From an uncultured Lachnospiraceae bacterium (lineage in GTDB: Bacteria > Bacillota > Clostridia > Lachnospirales > Lachnospiraceae): 64,000 nt of DNA. Positions 17,014 to 25,499 of the stretch are shown here, piece by piece. The translations under genes and the position numbers were made by a program. The first letter of the stretch is position 1, and each line of letters begins with the position of its first letter. Below the pieces are notes generated by a model, which was not told the DNA's origin, ran no database searches, and worked only from the letters and a program-made list of their open reading frames with translations. The stretch lies in assembly GCA_910589075.1 (NCBI GenBank), contig CAJUSK010000009.1, forward strand, positions 1 through 64,000, in the 5' to 3' direction.

Positions 17014-17844
17014 ATGAGATTATGTTATCAGGTTGCCACACCGGATGTGGCCATTGCGGATTCGGTAACAGCTTATCAGGGTCCTCTGGAAAAAAGCTTT
17101 TCCGATCTGGCGTCTTTTGGCTATCAGGGCGTGGAACTGATGACGCTGAACCCGTCAGAACTGGATTGGGATTTTGTAAAACATGAGGCGGAAAAAAACG
17201 GTCTGCAGGTCGTACTTGTCTGTACCGGAGAGATCTGGGGACAGTTGGGACTCAGTTATACAAGCCCGAAAGCGGAGGTACGTGCGGAAGCGATCAGAAG
17301 GAGTCGGGAAATCATTGATTTTGCAGCACATTTGGGCGCTAATATCAACATTGGGCGGGTGCGTGGTCAGTACTGCAGTGAACTGACAAAAGAAGAAACA
17401 GAAAATTATGCAATCGCGGCATTTCGTGAACTGGCCGATTATGCCGCACCGAAAAATGTGCAGATTGCTCTGGAAACCGTAACGATCATGCAGACAAACT
17501 TTATTAATACGCTGGCGGAAGGCGCAGATATGGTGGAACGGGTGAACCGTCCCAACTTCCGTCTGATGATGGACGTATTTCATCTCAATCTGGAAGAGCC
17601 GAATGTCATCGAGGCCATCCGGGCGTACAGCCCTCTCAACATTCATGTACATCTCGCAGATAATAACAGACGCTACCCGGGTCACTGCGGGCTGGACTTT
17701 GAGAAGATACTGGGGACATTTAAAGAATGTGGCTATGACGGAGCATTTTGCACGGAAATCTTTCAGATACCGGATATGGAATCGGCGGCAAAAGGTGCCA
17801 TTGGACATCTGCGGCCCATTCTTGACAGAGTATATGGTGTGTGA
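17014..17844 (+). CDS. Xylose-isomerase-like TIM-barrel sugar epimerase/isomerase
   Basis: 276 residues, AP-endonuclease-2/xylose-isomerase-like TIM barrel. Expected divalent metal ligands can be placed at E154 (ALETV), D187 (MMDVFH), H213 (HVHLAD) and E248 (CTEIF). Relatives are tagatose/psicose 3-epimerases, hydroxypyruvate isomerase and inosose enzymes. It starts four bases after the PdxA2 stop, so the two are translationally linked. It is divergent in sequence from the tandem TIM barrels at 20.3 and 21.3 kb. Likely moves a carbonyl or inverts a hydroxyl of the intermediate. Confidence 0.85.
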   Translation: MRLCYQVATPDVAIADSVTAYQGPLEKSFSDLASFGYQGVELMTLNPSELDWDFVKHEAEKNGLQVVLVCTGEIWGQLGLSYTSPKAEVRAEAIRRSREIIDFAAHLGANINIGRVRGQYCSELTKEETENYAIAAFRELADYAAPKNVQIALETVTIMQTNFINTLAEGADMVERVNRPNFRLMMDVFHLNLEEPNVIEAIRAYSPLNIHVHLADNNRRYPGHCGLDFEKILGTFKECGYDGAFCTEIFQIPDMESAAKGAIGHLRPILDRVYGV

Positions 17845-17856
17845 CGGGAGGATGGG

Positions 17857-18519
17857 ATGAAAAGCATTGCACTGATCCACACGGTAAAATCAGTAGCGGT
17901 TTCTTTTGATACAACTTTGAAAAATTTTATAGGGGAAGAGCTGAAAGTACATAATCTCTGGGATGATTTCCTGGCAAATGATCCCAATGAGAGGGGAGCA
18001 TTTACGATAGAGAACCGTAACCGCCTGTTCAATGATATCAAAGCGGCGGAAATGACAGGGGCTGATCTCATTGTCGTAACCTGTTCCACACTGACGCCGG
18101 TGGTGGGTATGATCCGCCCCTTTGTGAAAACACCGCTGATCGCCATTGATGACGCCATGGGCAGAAAAGCCGTCACATATGGTGAACATATACTGATTCT
18201 GGCGACCGCAGCCAGCACCAGAGAGCCTCTGACCGATAAGCTCATGGCTGAAGGGGCGAAGCTGGGGAAGAAGCTGCACATTGATTTCCGGGATAACAGC
18301 CAGGCATTTCAGGCCATGAAGGCGCTGGACATGGAACGGCATGATGCACTGCTGATGGAAATGGCAGAAGAGATCTGGGGATATGACTGTGTGGTACTTG
18401 CACAGGCTTCTATGGCCCATCTGGATCAGCGGATCGAAGCGGTCTGCAACGTACCTGTCCTTTCCAGCCCGCAGCTTTGCCTGGAACAGATCAAGGAAAC
18501 ATTAGAATCTATGAAATAA
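17857..18519 (+). CDS. Asp/Glu/hydantoin racemase-like protein with one catalytic Cys
   Basis: 220 residues, Asp/Glu racemase superfamily. The N-terminal catalytic Cys lies in VVTCST (C76). At the second site, where two-Cys racemases have GC(T/A), this protein reads VVLAQASM (about 179-186), so Gln stands in the Cys place. Two-base racemisation therefore looks unlikely. Superfamily members that lost one Cys include decarboxylases (arylmalonate decarboxylase) and isomerases, so the label racemase is doubtful. Preceded by GGGAGGATGG and within the enzyme run. Function unknown, but a one-base chemistry such as decarboxylation or isomerisation of an acid is plausible. Confidence 0.75.
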   Translation: MKSIALIHTVKSVAVSFDTTLKNFIGEELKVHNLWDDFLANDPNERGAFTIENRNRLFNDIKAAEMTGADLIVVTCSTLTPVVGMIRPFVKTPLIAIDDAMGRKAVTYGEHILILATAASTREPLTDKLMAEGAKLGKKLHIDFRDNSQAFQAMKALDMERHDALLMEMAEEIWGYDCVVLAQASMAHLDQRIEAVCNVPVLSSPQLCLEQIKETLESMK

Positions 18520-18532
18520 GGAGGCTTTCAAG

Positions 18533-19360
18533 ATGACAAGCGAAAAAAAGAAAGAGTTGGATGCTCTCTGTCTGAAATTCAGACGCAGCCTGATCGAAAT
18601 ACTGCACGATATCCAGACAGGGCATCCGGGAGGATCGCTTTCCGTATGCGAGATACTGACCACACTCTATTTTGACGAAGCAAATATTACCCCGGAGAAT
18701 GCAGGGGAGCGCAGCAGGGATAAGATCATTCTCTGCAAAGGCCATGCGGCGCCCATGCTTTACCTGGAACTGGCGGAAAAAGGATTTTTCCCGATGGAAG
18801 AGATGAAGACATTGCGCCAGATCGACAGCCGCCTGCAGGGGCATCCCTGTTCAAAAGAGACGCCGGGCGTGGAGGCTTCCACCGGGCCGCTGGGTGCGGG
18901 GTATCCGCTGGCATTGGGTGTTGCTCTTGCCGATATGCATGATAAGATTGATGCCTATACCTATGCGATTCTGGGTGACGGCGAGATCAATGAAGGCGTG
19001 GTATGGGAAACCTGCATGAATGCATCCAAGTTCCAGGCTGACAGACTGATTACCATTCTGGACTGGAACGGTGTACAGCTTGACGGTACGACGGAAGAGA
19101 TCATGCCTATGGGAGATGTGGAACTCAAATTCAAGGCTTTTGGGTACAACACCATCGTCTGCGACGGCCACGACTGCGCCGCACTCAGTGCAGCGATCAA
19201 GACGGCCAAATCCGTCAAGGGAATGCCCAGCATCATTCTGGCCAGAACCGTAAAAGGAAAAGGCGTATCCTTTATGGAGGGTAAAAATACATGGCATGGC
19301 GCTCCGGTGCAAGATGAGCATTATGAAACGGCGATGAAAGAATTAGGAGGTGCACAGTAA
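18533..19360 (+). CDS. Transketolase, N-terminal (TPP-binding) subunit
   Basis: 275 residues corresponding to the first third of transketolase. Visible: GHPGGSLS (H31), KGHAAP (H71), GHP (H104) and the TPP/metal motif GDGEINEG (148-155). It pairs with the next gene, whose ATG shares one base with this stop codon. Split transketolases of this kind are common in sugar-acid catabolic loci; the characterised AptA/AptB acts on apulose 4-phosphate. Here it probably transfers or removes a two-carbon ketol unit from the pathway intermediate. A full-length housekeeping transketolase was not seen. Confidence 0.93.
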   Translation: MTSEKKKELDALCLKFRRSLIEILHDIQTGHPGGSLSVCEILTTLYFDEANITPENAGERSRDKIILCKGHAAPMLYLELAEKGFFPMEEMKTLRQIDSRLQGHPCSKETPGVEASTGPLGAGYPLALGVALADMHDKIDAYTYAILGDGEINEGVVWETCMNASKFQADRLITILDWNGVQLDGTTEEIMPMGDVELKFKAFGYNTIVCDGHDCAALSAAIKTAKSVKGMPSIILARTVKGKGVSFMEGKNTWHGAPVQDEHYETAMKELGGAQ

Positions 19361-20295
19361 TGGGGAAAGCAATTCGTGACGTATACGGGGAAACGATCAG
19401 AAAATACGGTGCAACCAATGAAAATATTGTTGTGCTGGATGCGGATGTATCCGGTTCCACCAAGTCAGCGGTATTTGGAAAGGAATATCCGGACCGCTTC
19501 TACAACTGTGGCATTTCCGAGTATGCCATGATGGGTATGGCGGCAGGCATGGCAAAGAGCGGGAAAATCCCCTTTGTTAACACGTTTGCGGTATTTCTCA
19601 CCACCCTGGGCTCTCTGGCGGCCCGTACCTTTATGTCCTATTCCGGGCTGAATATCAAAATGATGGGCGGCTATGGCGGCCTTTCGGATGCTTTTGATGG
19701 TGCGACCCATCATGCGCTGGAAGACATTGCGATGATGCGGACACTGCCCGGTGTCAGTGTGATGGTGGCAAGCGATGCCGCAATCACAGACTGGATGGTC
19801 AAGACTGCCATTGAGACAGACGGCCCCATGTATATCCGCCTGTCCAGAGATGCGGCGCCTGACTGCCATCCGGAAGGGGCGAAGTTTGAGATGGGAAAAG
19901 GCATGGTCGTGAGAGAAGGCTCTGATGTGACGATCATCGCCTGCGGCCTTATGGTGAGCACGGCAGTGGCAGCGGCTGAGAAACTGGCGGAAAAAGGGAT
20001 TCAGGCCAGAGTGGTGGATATGTACTGTATCAAACCCATTGACGCGGAACTGATTGAGACATGTGCAAAAGAAACCGGTGCGGTGGTGACGGCAGAGGAG
20101 CACAGCGTGATCGGCGGTCTGGGCGGCGCAGTGGCGGAAGTCCTCGCAAAAGCAGGCTGCACAGTTCCCACAGAGATGGTGGGTATGCAGGATTGCCATG
20201 GCGAATCCGGCCCTTATGCAGCACTCCTGAAAAAATACGGACTCGATGCGGACGCTGTAGCCGCGGCAGCGGAAAGAGCAGTATCACGCAAATAG
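19360..20295 (+). CDS. Transketolase, C-terminal subunit
   Basis: 311 residues: the pyrimidine-binding domain with the catalytic Glu in GISEYAMMGMA (E54) and the C-terminal domain (about 185-311). It completes the split transketolase begun by the preceding gene (one-base overlap, TAATG). The two subunits together make one active site at their interface. Codon use and spacing match the surrounding operon. Confidence 0.93.
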   Translation: MGKAIRDVYGETIRKYGATNENIVVLDADVSGSTKSAVFGKEYPDRFYNCGISEYAMMGMAAGMAKSGKIPFVNTFAVFLTTLGSLAARTFMSYSGLNIKMMGGYGGLSDAFDGATHHALEDIAMMRTLPGVSVMVASDAAITDWMVKTAIETDGPMYIRLSRDAAPDCHPEGAKFEMGKGMVVREGSDVTIIACGLMVSTAVAAAEKLAEKGIQARVVDMYCIKPIDAELIETCAKETGAVVTAEEHSVIGGLGGAVAEVLAKAGCTVPTEMVGMQDCHGESGPYAALLKKYGLDADAVAAAAERAVSRK

Positions 20296-20328
20296 CAGGT
20301 ATGATATAATCAAGGAAGGCAAAGTGCT

Positions 20329-21240
20329 ATGGACAGATCAATGAGACGGTATATGAAAGTGGGAACAATTCTCCATGTCTCCTATAAAGAACTGGGAAGC
20401 GGAGAAGGCCCCATTTTGGAGCAACTGAAGAAGATTGTTACAGACCCTTATTTCGAAGTGGTTGAGGTAGCGCAGATGAAGGACGCTGCCGTGCGGCGGA
20501 CAGCGGCAGAGATGATCGCACAGGCCCATATGGTGAGCGCATACGGCGGACAGGGCCGTATGCTGGGAGCGGGCCTGAACATCAATGACCTGCATGAGGA
20601 AGGGCGTCAGAAGGCGCTGGCATCTCTGAAGGAAGGGATCGACGAAGCCTATCAGATCCATGCGGCGGACTTTGCTTTTCTGGCAGGGCGGTATGAGGAG
20701 ATGACAAAGGAGCAATCCTTCCAGGTGCTTGTGCGTTCCACCAGAGAACTTTGCGCATATGCGGCACAGAAAGGGAACATGCCTGTTCTCTGTGAAGTGT
20801 TCGACTATGACATCGCCAAAAAATCACTGATTGGGCCGGTGGATATGGTGAAACGTTATGCAGAGGAAATCTGTCAGGACTATGACAATTTCGGACTGAT
20901 GGTAGATTTGAGCCATATTCCCATGCTTCATGAAACGCTGGAAGAAAACCTCCTTCCCATACAGGGCTATATCCGCCATGCGCACATGGGCAATACGGTC
21001 ATAAAACATCCGTCCTGTCCGGCCTACGGTGATGAACATCCCCGCTTTGGTTTTCCGGACAGCGAAAATGACGCAGAGCAGTTGGCTGCCTACCTGCGCA
21101 TCCTGCTGCAGATTGGCTTCCTGAATGAGAAGAACAGGCCCATTGTCAGCTTTGAGGTGAAACCCTTTGAAGCGGAAGACCCGGATGTGGTTCTGGCCGG
21201 GGCCAAGAGGACGCTTGATCTTGCGTGGGAACTTGTATAA
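20329..21240 (+). CDS. TIM-barrel sugar isomerase/decarboxylase-like protein, tandem copy 1
   Basis: 303 residues, xylose-isomerase-like TIM barrel. Possible metal ligands: E156 (LCEVFDYD), D193 (VDLSH), H217/H219 (RHAHMG) and E276 (SFEVKP). A signature near the C-terminus, CPAYGDEHPRFGFPDS (about 230-245), is shared with the next gene. The two are paralogues from tandem duplication, probably about 40% identical by eye. Superfamily relatives include hydroxypyruvate isomerase and 3-oxo-isoapionate decarboxylase. Thirty-three bases after the transketolase. Both copies keep the metal ligands, so they may act on two successive or stereoisomeric intermediates. Confidence 0.8.
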   Translation: MDRSMRRYMKVGTILHVSYKELGSGEGPILEQLKKIVTDPYFEVVEVAQMKDAAVRRTAAEMIAQAHMVSAYGGQGRMLGAGLNINDLHEEGRQKALASLKEGIDEAYQIHAADFAFLAGRYEEMTKEQSFQVLVRSTRELCAYAAQKGNMPVLCEVFDYDIAKKSLIGPVDMVKRYAEEICQDYDNFGLMVDLSHIPMLHETLEENLLPIQGYIRHAHMGNTVIKHPSCPAYGDEHPRFGFPDSENDAEQLAAYLRILLQIGFLNEKNRPIVSFEVKPFEAEDPDVVLAGAKRTLDLAWELV

Positions 21241-21310
21241 AACAGACGGAATCGTGCCTGGCACCCTGACGTCATACAATTATAAACAAAATGTAACAGG
21301 AGGATACAAA

Positions 21311-22207
21311 ATGAGAGAATCGATTCACAAATATTTTCAGGTGGGTACTATCCGGTGGATGTCCTTTCCCAAGATGGGTGTGCTGGAATCCATCAAGAGA
21401 ATTGCATCCGATGACTATTTTGATGCCATTGAAATCACGAAATGCAGTGATGATGCAGAGCGGGAGGCAGTGAAAAAACTGCTCGAACAGTCCCATCTGA
21501 AAGTATGTTATGGTGCACAGCCCAGACTGCTGGGCCCCAAGCTCAATCCCAATGACATTGATGAAGAAGGCAGAAAAGCAGCCGAAGCAACCCTGATGGA
21601 AGCCATCGACGAGGCAGAATATCTGGGTGCAAAAGGCATTGCCTTCCTGGCCGGCAAATGGGAAGAGGCCACAAAAGATGCGGCGTATGCACAGCTTTTA
21701 AAAACCACCCGCAACCTCTGTGATTATGCTGCAACCAAGGGCATGATGGTGGAACTGGAAGTATTCGACTTTGACATGGATAAGGCGGCACTCATCGGAC
21801 CGGCGCCCTATGCGGCCAGATTTGCAGCCGATATGCGCACAACCAACAGCAACTTTGGCCTGCTGGTGGATTTGTCCCACTTCCCGACTACCTACGAGAC
21901 ATCCCGTTTCGTCATCCAGACACTGCGGCCCTATATCACACACCTGCACTTAGGCAATGCTGTTGTCAAGGAAGGCTGCCCTGCCTACGGTGACAAACAT
22001 CCCCGCTTCGGCTATCCCGACAGTGCCAATGACACCGCAGAGCTGGTGGATTACCTCAACGTCCTCAAAGAAGAAGGCTTCTTCCGCGCCGATGATCCCA
22101 TGGTACTTTCCATGGAAGTGACCCTTGCAGGCGACGAAGACGAAGAAATCGTCCTCGCCAACACAAAGAGAGTCCTGAACCGCGCATGGGCCCTGGTGGA
22201 AGATTAA
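21311..22207 (+). CDS. TIM-barrel sugar isomerase/decarboxylase-like protein, tandem copy 2
   Basis: 298 residues, paralogue of the preceding gene. It keeps the equivalent Glu (ELEVFDFD), Asp/His (LVDLSHFP), His (HLHLGN) and Glu (SMEVTL) positions, and the CPAYGDKHPRFGYPDS signature. The start at 21311 is preceded by AGGAGGA; a longer open frame (from 21167) overlaps copy 1 and is rejected. Downstream lies a 116-base leader with two hairpin repeats before the dehydrogenase gene. Specific substrate unknown. Confidence 0.8.
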   Translation: MRESIHKYFQVGTIRWMSFPKMGVLESIKRIASDDYFDAIEITKCSDDAEREAVKKLLEQSHLKVCYGAQPRLLGPKLNPNDIDEEGRKAAEATLMEAIDEAEYLGAKGIAFLAGKWEEATKDAAYAQLLKTTRNLCDYAATKGMMVELEVFDFDMDKAALIGPAPYAARFAADMRTTNSNFGLLVDLSHFPTTYETSRFVIQTLRPYITHLHLGNAVVKEGCPAYGDKHPRFGYPDSANDTAELVDYLNVLKEEGFFRADDPMVLSMEVTLAGDEDEEIVLANTKRVLNRAWALVED

Positions 22208-22222
22208 AAAATAAATAAATAA

Positions 22223-22308
22223 AGCATCGCCCCTTGCAGAGCAGATGCGGAACACAAAGCAAACTCAAAAACAGCATCGCCCTTTGTAGTGTAGATGCGG
22301 AACTCAAA
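22223..22308 (+). repeat. Two 36-base imperfect hairpin repeats in a leader
   Basis: Copy 1 is 22223-22258 and copy 2 is 22273-22308, 50 bases apart and identical at about 31 of 36 positions. Each begins AGCATCGCCC and ends AGATGCGGAAC-CAAA, so each can form a GCATC/GATGC hairpin. They precede the D-2-hydroxyacid dehydrogenase gene by 16 bases. Function unknown; a duplicated RNA element or a site for a regulator are both possible. Confidence 0.7.
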
Positions 22309-22323
22309 ATAGGAGAAAAAAAG

Positions 22324-23289
22324 ATGAAAATTGTAGTATTAGACGGCTATACGGAAAACCCCGGCGACCTGAGCTGGGAAAACCTGGAAAAACTGGGCGA
22401 AGTAACGGTATATGACAGAACCGCATACGCAGAAGATCCGATGATTGCAGAGCGGATCGGTGATGCGGAGATTGTCATCACAAATAAGACCCCGATCAGC
22501 AAAGCGACCATCGACAAATGCCCCAATATAAAACTGATTGCTTTTCTTGCTACCGGCTATAATGTGGCAGATTACAACTATGCGAAAGAAAAAGGCATTC
22601 CTGTTGTGAATGTACCTACTTATGGAACACAGATCGTAGGGCAGTATGCAGTGGGCCTTCTGCTGGAAATCTGTTCCCATTACGGACATCATGACCAGAC
22701 TGTTAAGGAAGGCAAATGGGAGAGCAATGCGGATTGGTGTTACTGGGATTATCCCATGATTGAACTGTATGGAAAGACAGCGGGCATCATCGGACTGGGG
22801 CGGATCGGACAGGCTACGGCAAAGATCTTAAATGCCATGGATATGAAAGTACTGGCCTATGACGCCTATGAGAGTGAAGACGGCAAAAAACTGGCAGAGT
22901 ATGTGGAACTTGACAGACTGCTGGGAGAATCCGATGTGATATTCCTGCACTGCCCTCTCTTCCCGTCTACCGAAGGAATCATCAATAAAGACAATATCGC
23001 AAAGATGAAAGATGGTGTCATTCTCATCAACAACAGCCGTGGCCAGCTTGTGGTAGAGAAGGATCTTGCAGATGCGCTCAACAGCGGCAAGGTATACGCT
23101 GCAGGTCTGGATGTGGTATCCACAGAGCCGATTAAAAATGATAATCCGCTGCTTACAGCGAAAAACTGCCTGATTACACCGCATATTTCCTGGGCGGCAC
23201 AGGCGTCCCGTCAGAGGATCATGGATATTACCGTTGCAAATGTAAAAGCATTTCTTGACGGTGAGCCGGTAAATGTAGTAAATAAATAA
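22324..23289 (+). CDS. D-2-hydroxyacid dehydrogenase (glycerate dehydrogenase-like)
   Basis: 321 residues, D-isomer-specific 2-hydroxyacid dehydrogenase. NAD-binding GLGRIGQ (about 159-165), substrate-binding NNSRGQLV (about 238-245, the conserved Arg), catalytic Glu in STEP region (about 266) and catalytic His in TPHISWAA (about 287). Overall closest in appearance to hydroxypyruvate/glycerate dehydrogenase. With the glycerate kinase at 25.5 kb it can make a hydroxypyruvate to glycerate to 2-phosphoglycerate exit. Last gene of the enzyme run; start supported by AGGAGAAAA. Confidence 0.9.
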   Translation: MKIVVLDGYTENPGDLSWENLEKLGEVTVYDRTAYAEDPMIAERIGDAEIVITNKTPISKATIDKCPNIKLIAFLATGYNVADYNYAKEKGIPVVNVPTYGTQIVGQYAVGLLLEICSHYGHHDQTVKEGKWESNADWCYWDYPMIELYGKTAGIIGLGRIGQATAKILNAMDMKVLAYDAYESEDGKKLAEYVELDRLLGESDVIFLHCPLFPSTEGIINKDNIAKMKDGVILINNSRGQLVVEKDLADALNSGKVYAAGLDVVSTEPIKNDNPLLTAKNCLITPHISWAAQASRQRIMDITVANVKAFLDGEPVNVVNK

Positions 23290-23400
23290 ATTTTGTCAGC
23301 ATAAAAAACTCTGCCATTATGCAACCTATGTATGATGCAGAGAAACCAAAAAGAGACAGTGCCAAACTGTCAGACCGGTTCAGAATCATTAACAGCGGGA

Positions 23401-23451
23401 ATATACTCGGCTATGGTTTACTTGCCATAGTTGAGTATATTTCTCTATAAT
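23401..23451 (+). promoter_or_regulatory. Long dyad overlapping a promoter for the second activator gene
   Basis: Inverted repeat ATATACTCGGCTATGG (23401-23416) / CCATAGTTGAGTATAT (23425-23440), 14 of 16 positions paired. A promoter-like TTGCCA (23422-23427), 18 bases, TATAAT (23446-23451) overlaps its right half and would start transcription just before the EBP2 start at 23485. As DNA it looks like an operator; as RNA it could also end the upstream operon. Confidence 0.55.
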
Positions 23452-23484
23452 CAGCATTTCGCTGACATAAAAAGGCTGGTGCAT

Positions 23485-25365
23485 ATGGTCAGGATCAGAG
23501 TATTTATACCGCATTTGGAATTAAAGGAGATATTTGAGGACGTTGTGGCAGGTCTGCCCCAATATGACAATGTACAGATTGAGACGGTCTATATCTTCGG
23601 TACACCGGATGTACTTTTCAAGGAATGCGATGCGGAGATACTGGTGGCGAGAGGGATGACCCATGATGTCCTGCGGGAGCGGTTTCCGCAGAAGCATGTG
23701 GTCCAGATACAGTTTAACAGTTTTGATATCTTTGAAGCGTTGGTAGCATGCAGAGAATTAGGCGCTAAAAAGATTGCGCTTTTTCTGCACAATGTGGAAA
23801 TACGGTGTCTGGAAAATCTGGAAGAACTGTGTGGCGCAACGCTGTGTATGTATGATGCCCCGGACGAGAAATCTGTGGAAGAGGCGGTTTCCCAGGCAGT
23901 GGAGAACGGAGCGGATACCTTTGTGGGAGCCGGAACTATGTGCGGCATCTGTGACCGCAAAGGTTTGCGCAGGGTGCATATTTATACCAAACATGACGCG
24001 GTGGAGGCTGCCATGCAGGAGGCACTCAATGCCGCCAGAACCATCAATCTGGAACGTACCCGTTCAGACATTATAAACATTATGCTGAACCACAACGAGG
24101 ACGGTATCATTGCCATCGACGAAAAGGCACAGATACTCGCCATCAATAATCAGGCCTATCGTATCTTTCAGCTCTCCACAGTGAGAAAACTGATCGGCCT
24201 GCCTGCATCGGAGCTGATTGCGTCTGATGAATGGAGGCAGTTGGCAGAAGGGGGCGCCTGGCGGGAACAGATTCTGAGCTTTCATGATCAGAAATACTAT
24301 GTGCAATATAAACCGTTAAACGAGGTGGAAGCGGGGGCGGGAGCCCTGATCTTTATTAAAAATGTTGACCGTATCATGGAAGAAGAGAGCCGGATACGCC
24401 GTGATCTGGTTGAAAAAGGACTCACTGCGAAATATTCCTTTCGGGATATTCTGGGGCACAGCGCTGCTATCCGTGACAATATACGCATGGCAGAAAGATA
24501 TAGCAAAGTCAATTCCAACGTATTGATTATCGGTGAAACCGGTACTGGCAAAGAATTGTTTGCCCACAGTATCCATCAAATGAGCAAACGGAGCCGTCAG
24601 CCTTTTGTGGCTCTGAACTGTGCGGCCCTTCCGGAAAGCCTGTTGGAAAGCGAACTTTTCGGTTATGAGGCAGGCGCCTTTTCCGGAGCGGTAAAAGGCG
24701 GGAAAATGGGCCTCTTTGAACTGGCACATAAAGGGACGATATTTCTGGATGAGATTGGCGAGATACCAATTGCGCTGCAGGCCAAACTGCTGCGCGTATT
24801 GCAGGAAAAAGAAATACGCAGAATCGGCAGCACCAGTGTACATCCAATAGACGTCAGGGTAATTTCGGCCACCAACATCAATATTGAAGAGAAAATAAGA
24901 GAAGGACAGTTCCGTTCGGATCTGTATTATCGTCTGAATCTGCTGGATATTTATATCCCGCCGCTGCGGGAACGGAAAGAAGATATACAGGAGCTGGTAG
25001 ACGCTTACCTTGCCAGATTTGCCTGTGAGATGGAGAAAAGCATTCCCGCAGTGACGCCCAGTGCTGCCAGAATTTTGCAGGAGCACAGCTGGCACGGAAA
25101 TGTGCGGGAACTCCGCAATATCTGTGAGCGGTTGATTGTATTGAATGATACCAATACCATCAGCGAAGAACTGTTGGGGCAACTGAAAATATTCCAAAGC
25201 AAGGTGATCCTATCGGGCAGCAACGGAATCGGGGAAGGCGATGATTCCGTATATGAGCGCCTGAAACCAAAGAAAAAGAAAAAAGACCTGGCAGAGGAAT
25301 TGGGAGTCAGCAGAACCACTTTGTGGAGGATGGCAAAACGCCAGAAGGAAATAGAAGGGAAATAA
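23485..25365 (+). CDS. Sigma-54 enhancer-binding regulator with PrpR-N sensor (EBP2)
   Basis: 626 residues with the same layout as EBP1: PrpR-N sensor (1-185), PAS (about 195-295), AAA+ (about 320-555) and a C-terminal HTH (about 600-626, LAEELGVSRTTLWRMAKRQ). Walker A GETGTGKE is at 350-357. The sigma-54 contact loop reads GAFSGA (397-402) instead of GAFTGA; Ser for Thr is conservative but noteworthy. Start at ATG 23485 matches the beginning of EBP1; an upstream TTG at 23431 would run through the promoter dyad. Likely activates the -24/-12 promoter at 11905. The sensors of EBP1 and EBP2 differ enough to bind different ligands. Confidence 0.92.
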   Translation: MVRIRVFIPHLELKEIFEDVVAGLPQYDNVQIETVYIFGTPDVLFKECDAEILVARGMTHDVLRERFPQKHVVQIQFNSFDIFEALVACRELGAKKIALFLHNVEIRCLENLEELCGATLCMYDAPDEKSVEEAVSQAVENGADTFVGAGTMCGICDRKGLRRVHIYTKHDAVEAAMQEALNAARTINLERTRSDIINIMLNHNEDGIIAIDEKAQILAINNQAYRIFQLSTVRKLIGLPASELIASDEWRQLAEGGAWREQILSFHDQKYYVQYKPLNEVEAGAGALIFIKNVDRIMEEESRIRRDLVEKGLTAKYSFRDILGHSAAIRDNIRMAERYSKVNSNVLIIGETGTGKELFAHSIHQMSKRSRQPFVALNCAALPESLLESELFGYEAGAFSGAVKGGKMGLFELAHKGTIFLDEIGEIPIALQAKLLRVLQEKEIRRIGSTSVHPIDVRVISATNINIEEKIREGQFRSDLYYRLNLLDIYIPPLRERKEDIQELVDAYLARFACEMEKSIPAVTPSAARILQEHSWHGNVRELRNICERLIVLNDTNTISEELLGQLKIFQSKVILSGSNGIGEGDDSVYERLKPKKKKKDLAEELGVSRTTLWRMAKRQKEIEGK

Positions 25366-25499
25366 AGGCGGCTGTATGCAACATCGCAAGTCTGCTGTCC
25401 GTTGCATACAACAGGGCGTTTGTCTGATACGGCGGATTGCGGAACAGCATGGGGAGCAGTGGATAGAGGGAATTTTGGGAAAAGGACAGGGTGGGATAT

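Noticed and set aside
21255..21275. TGGCAC at the end of TIM-barrel copy 1 as a -24 box
   Set aside because: No TTGC at the required distance; it is part of a small GTGCC-GGCAC palindrome.
22223..22308. Two repeats as a CRISPR array
   Set aside because: Only two copies, a 14-base spacer, imperfect identity and no cas genes.
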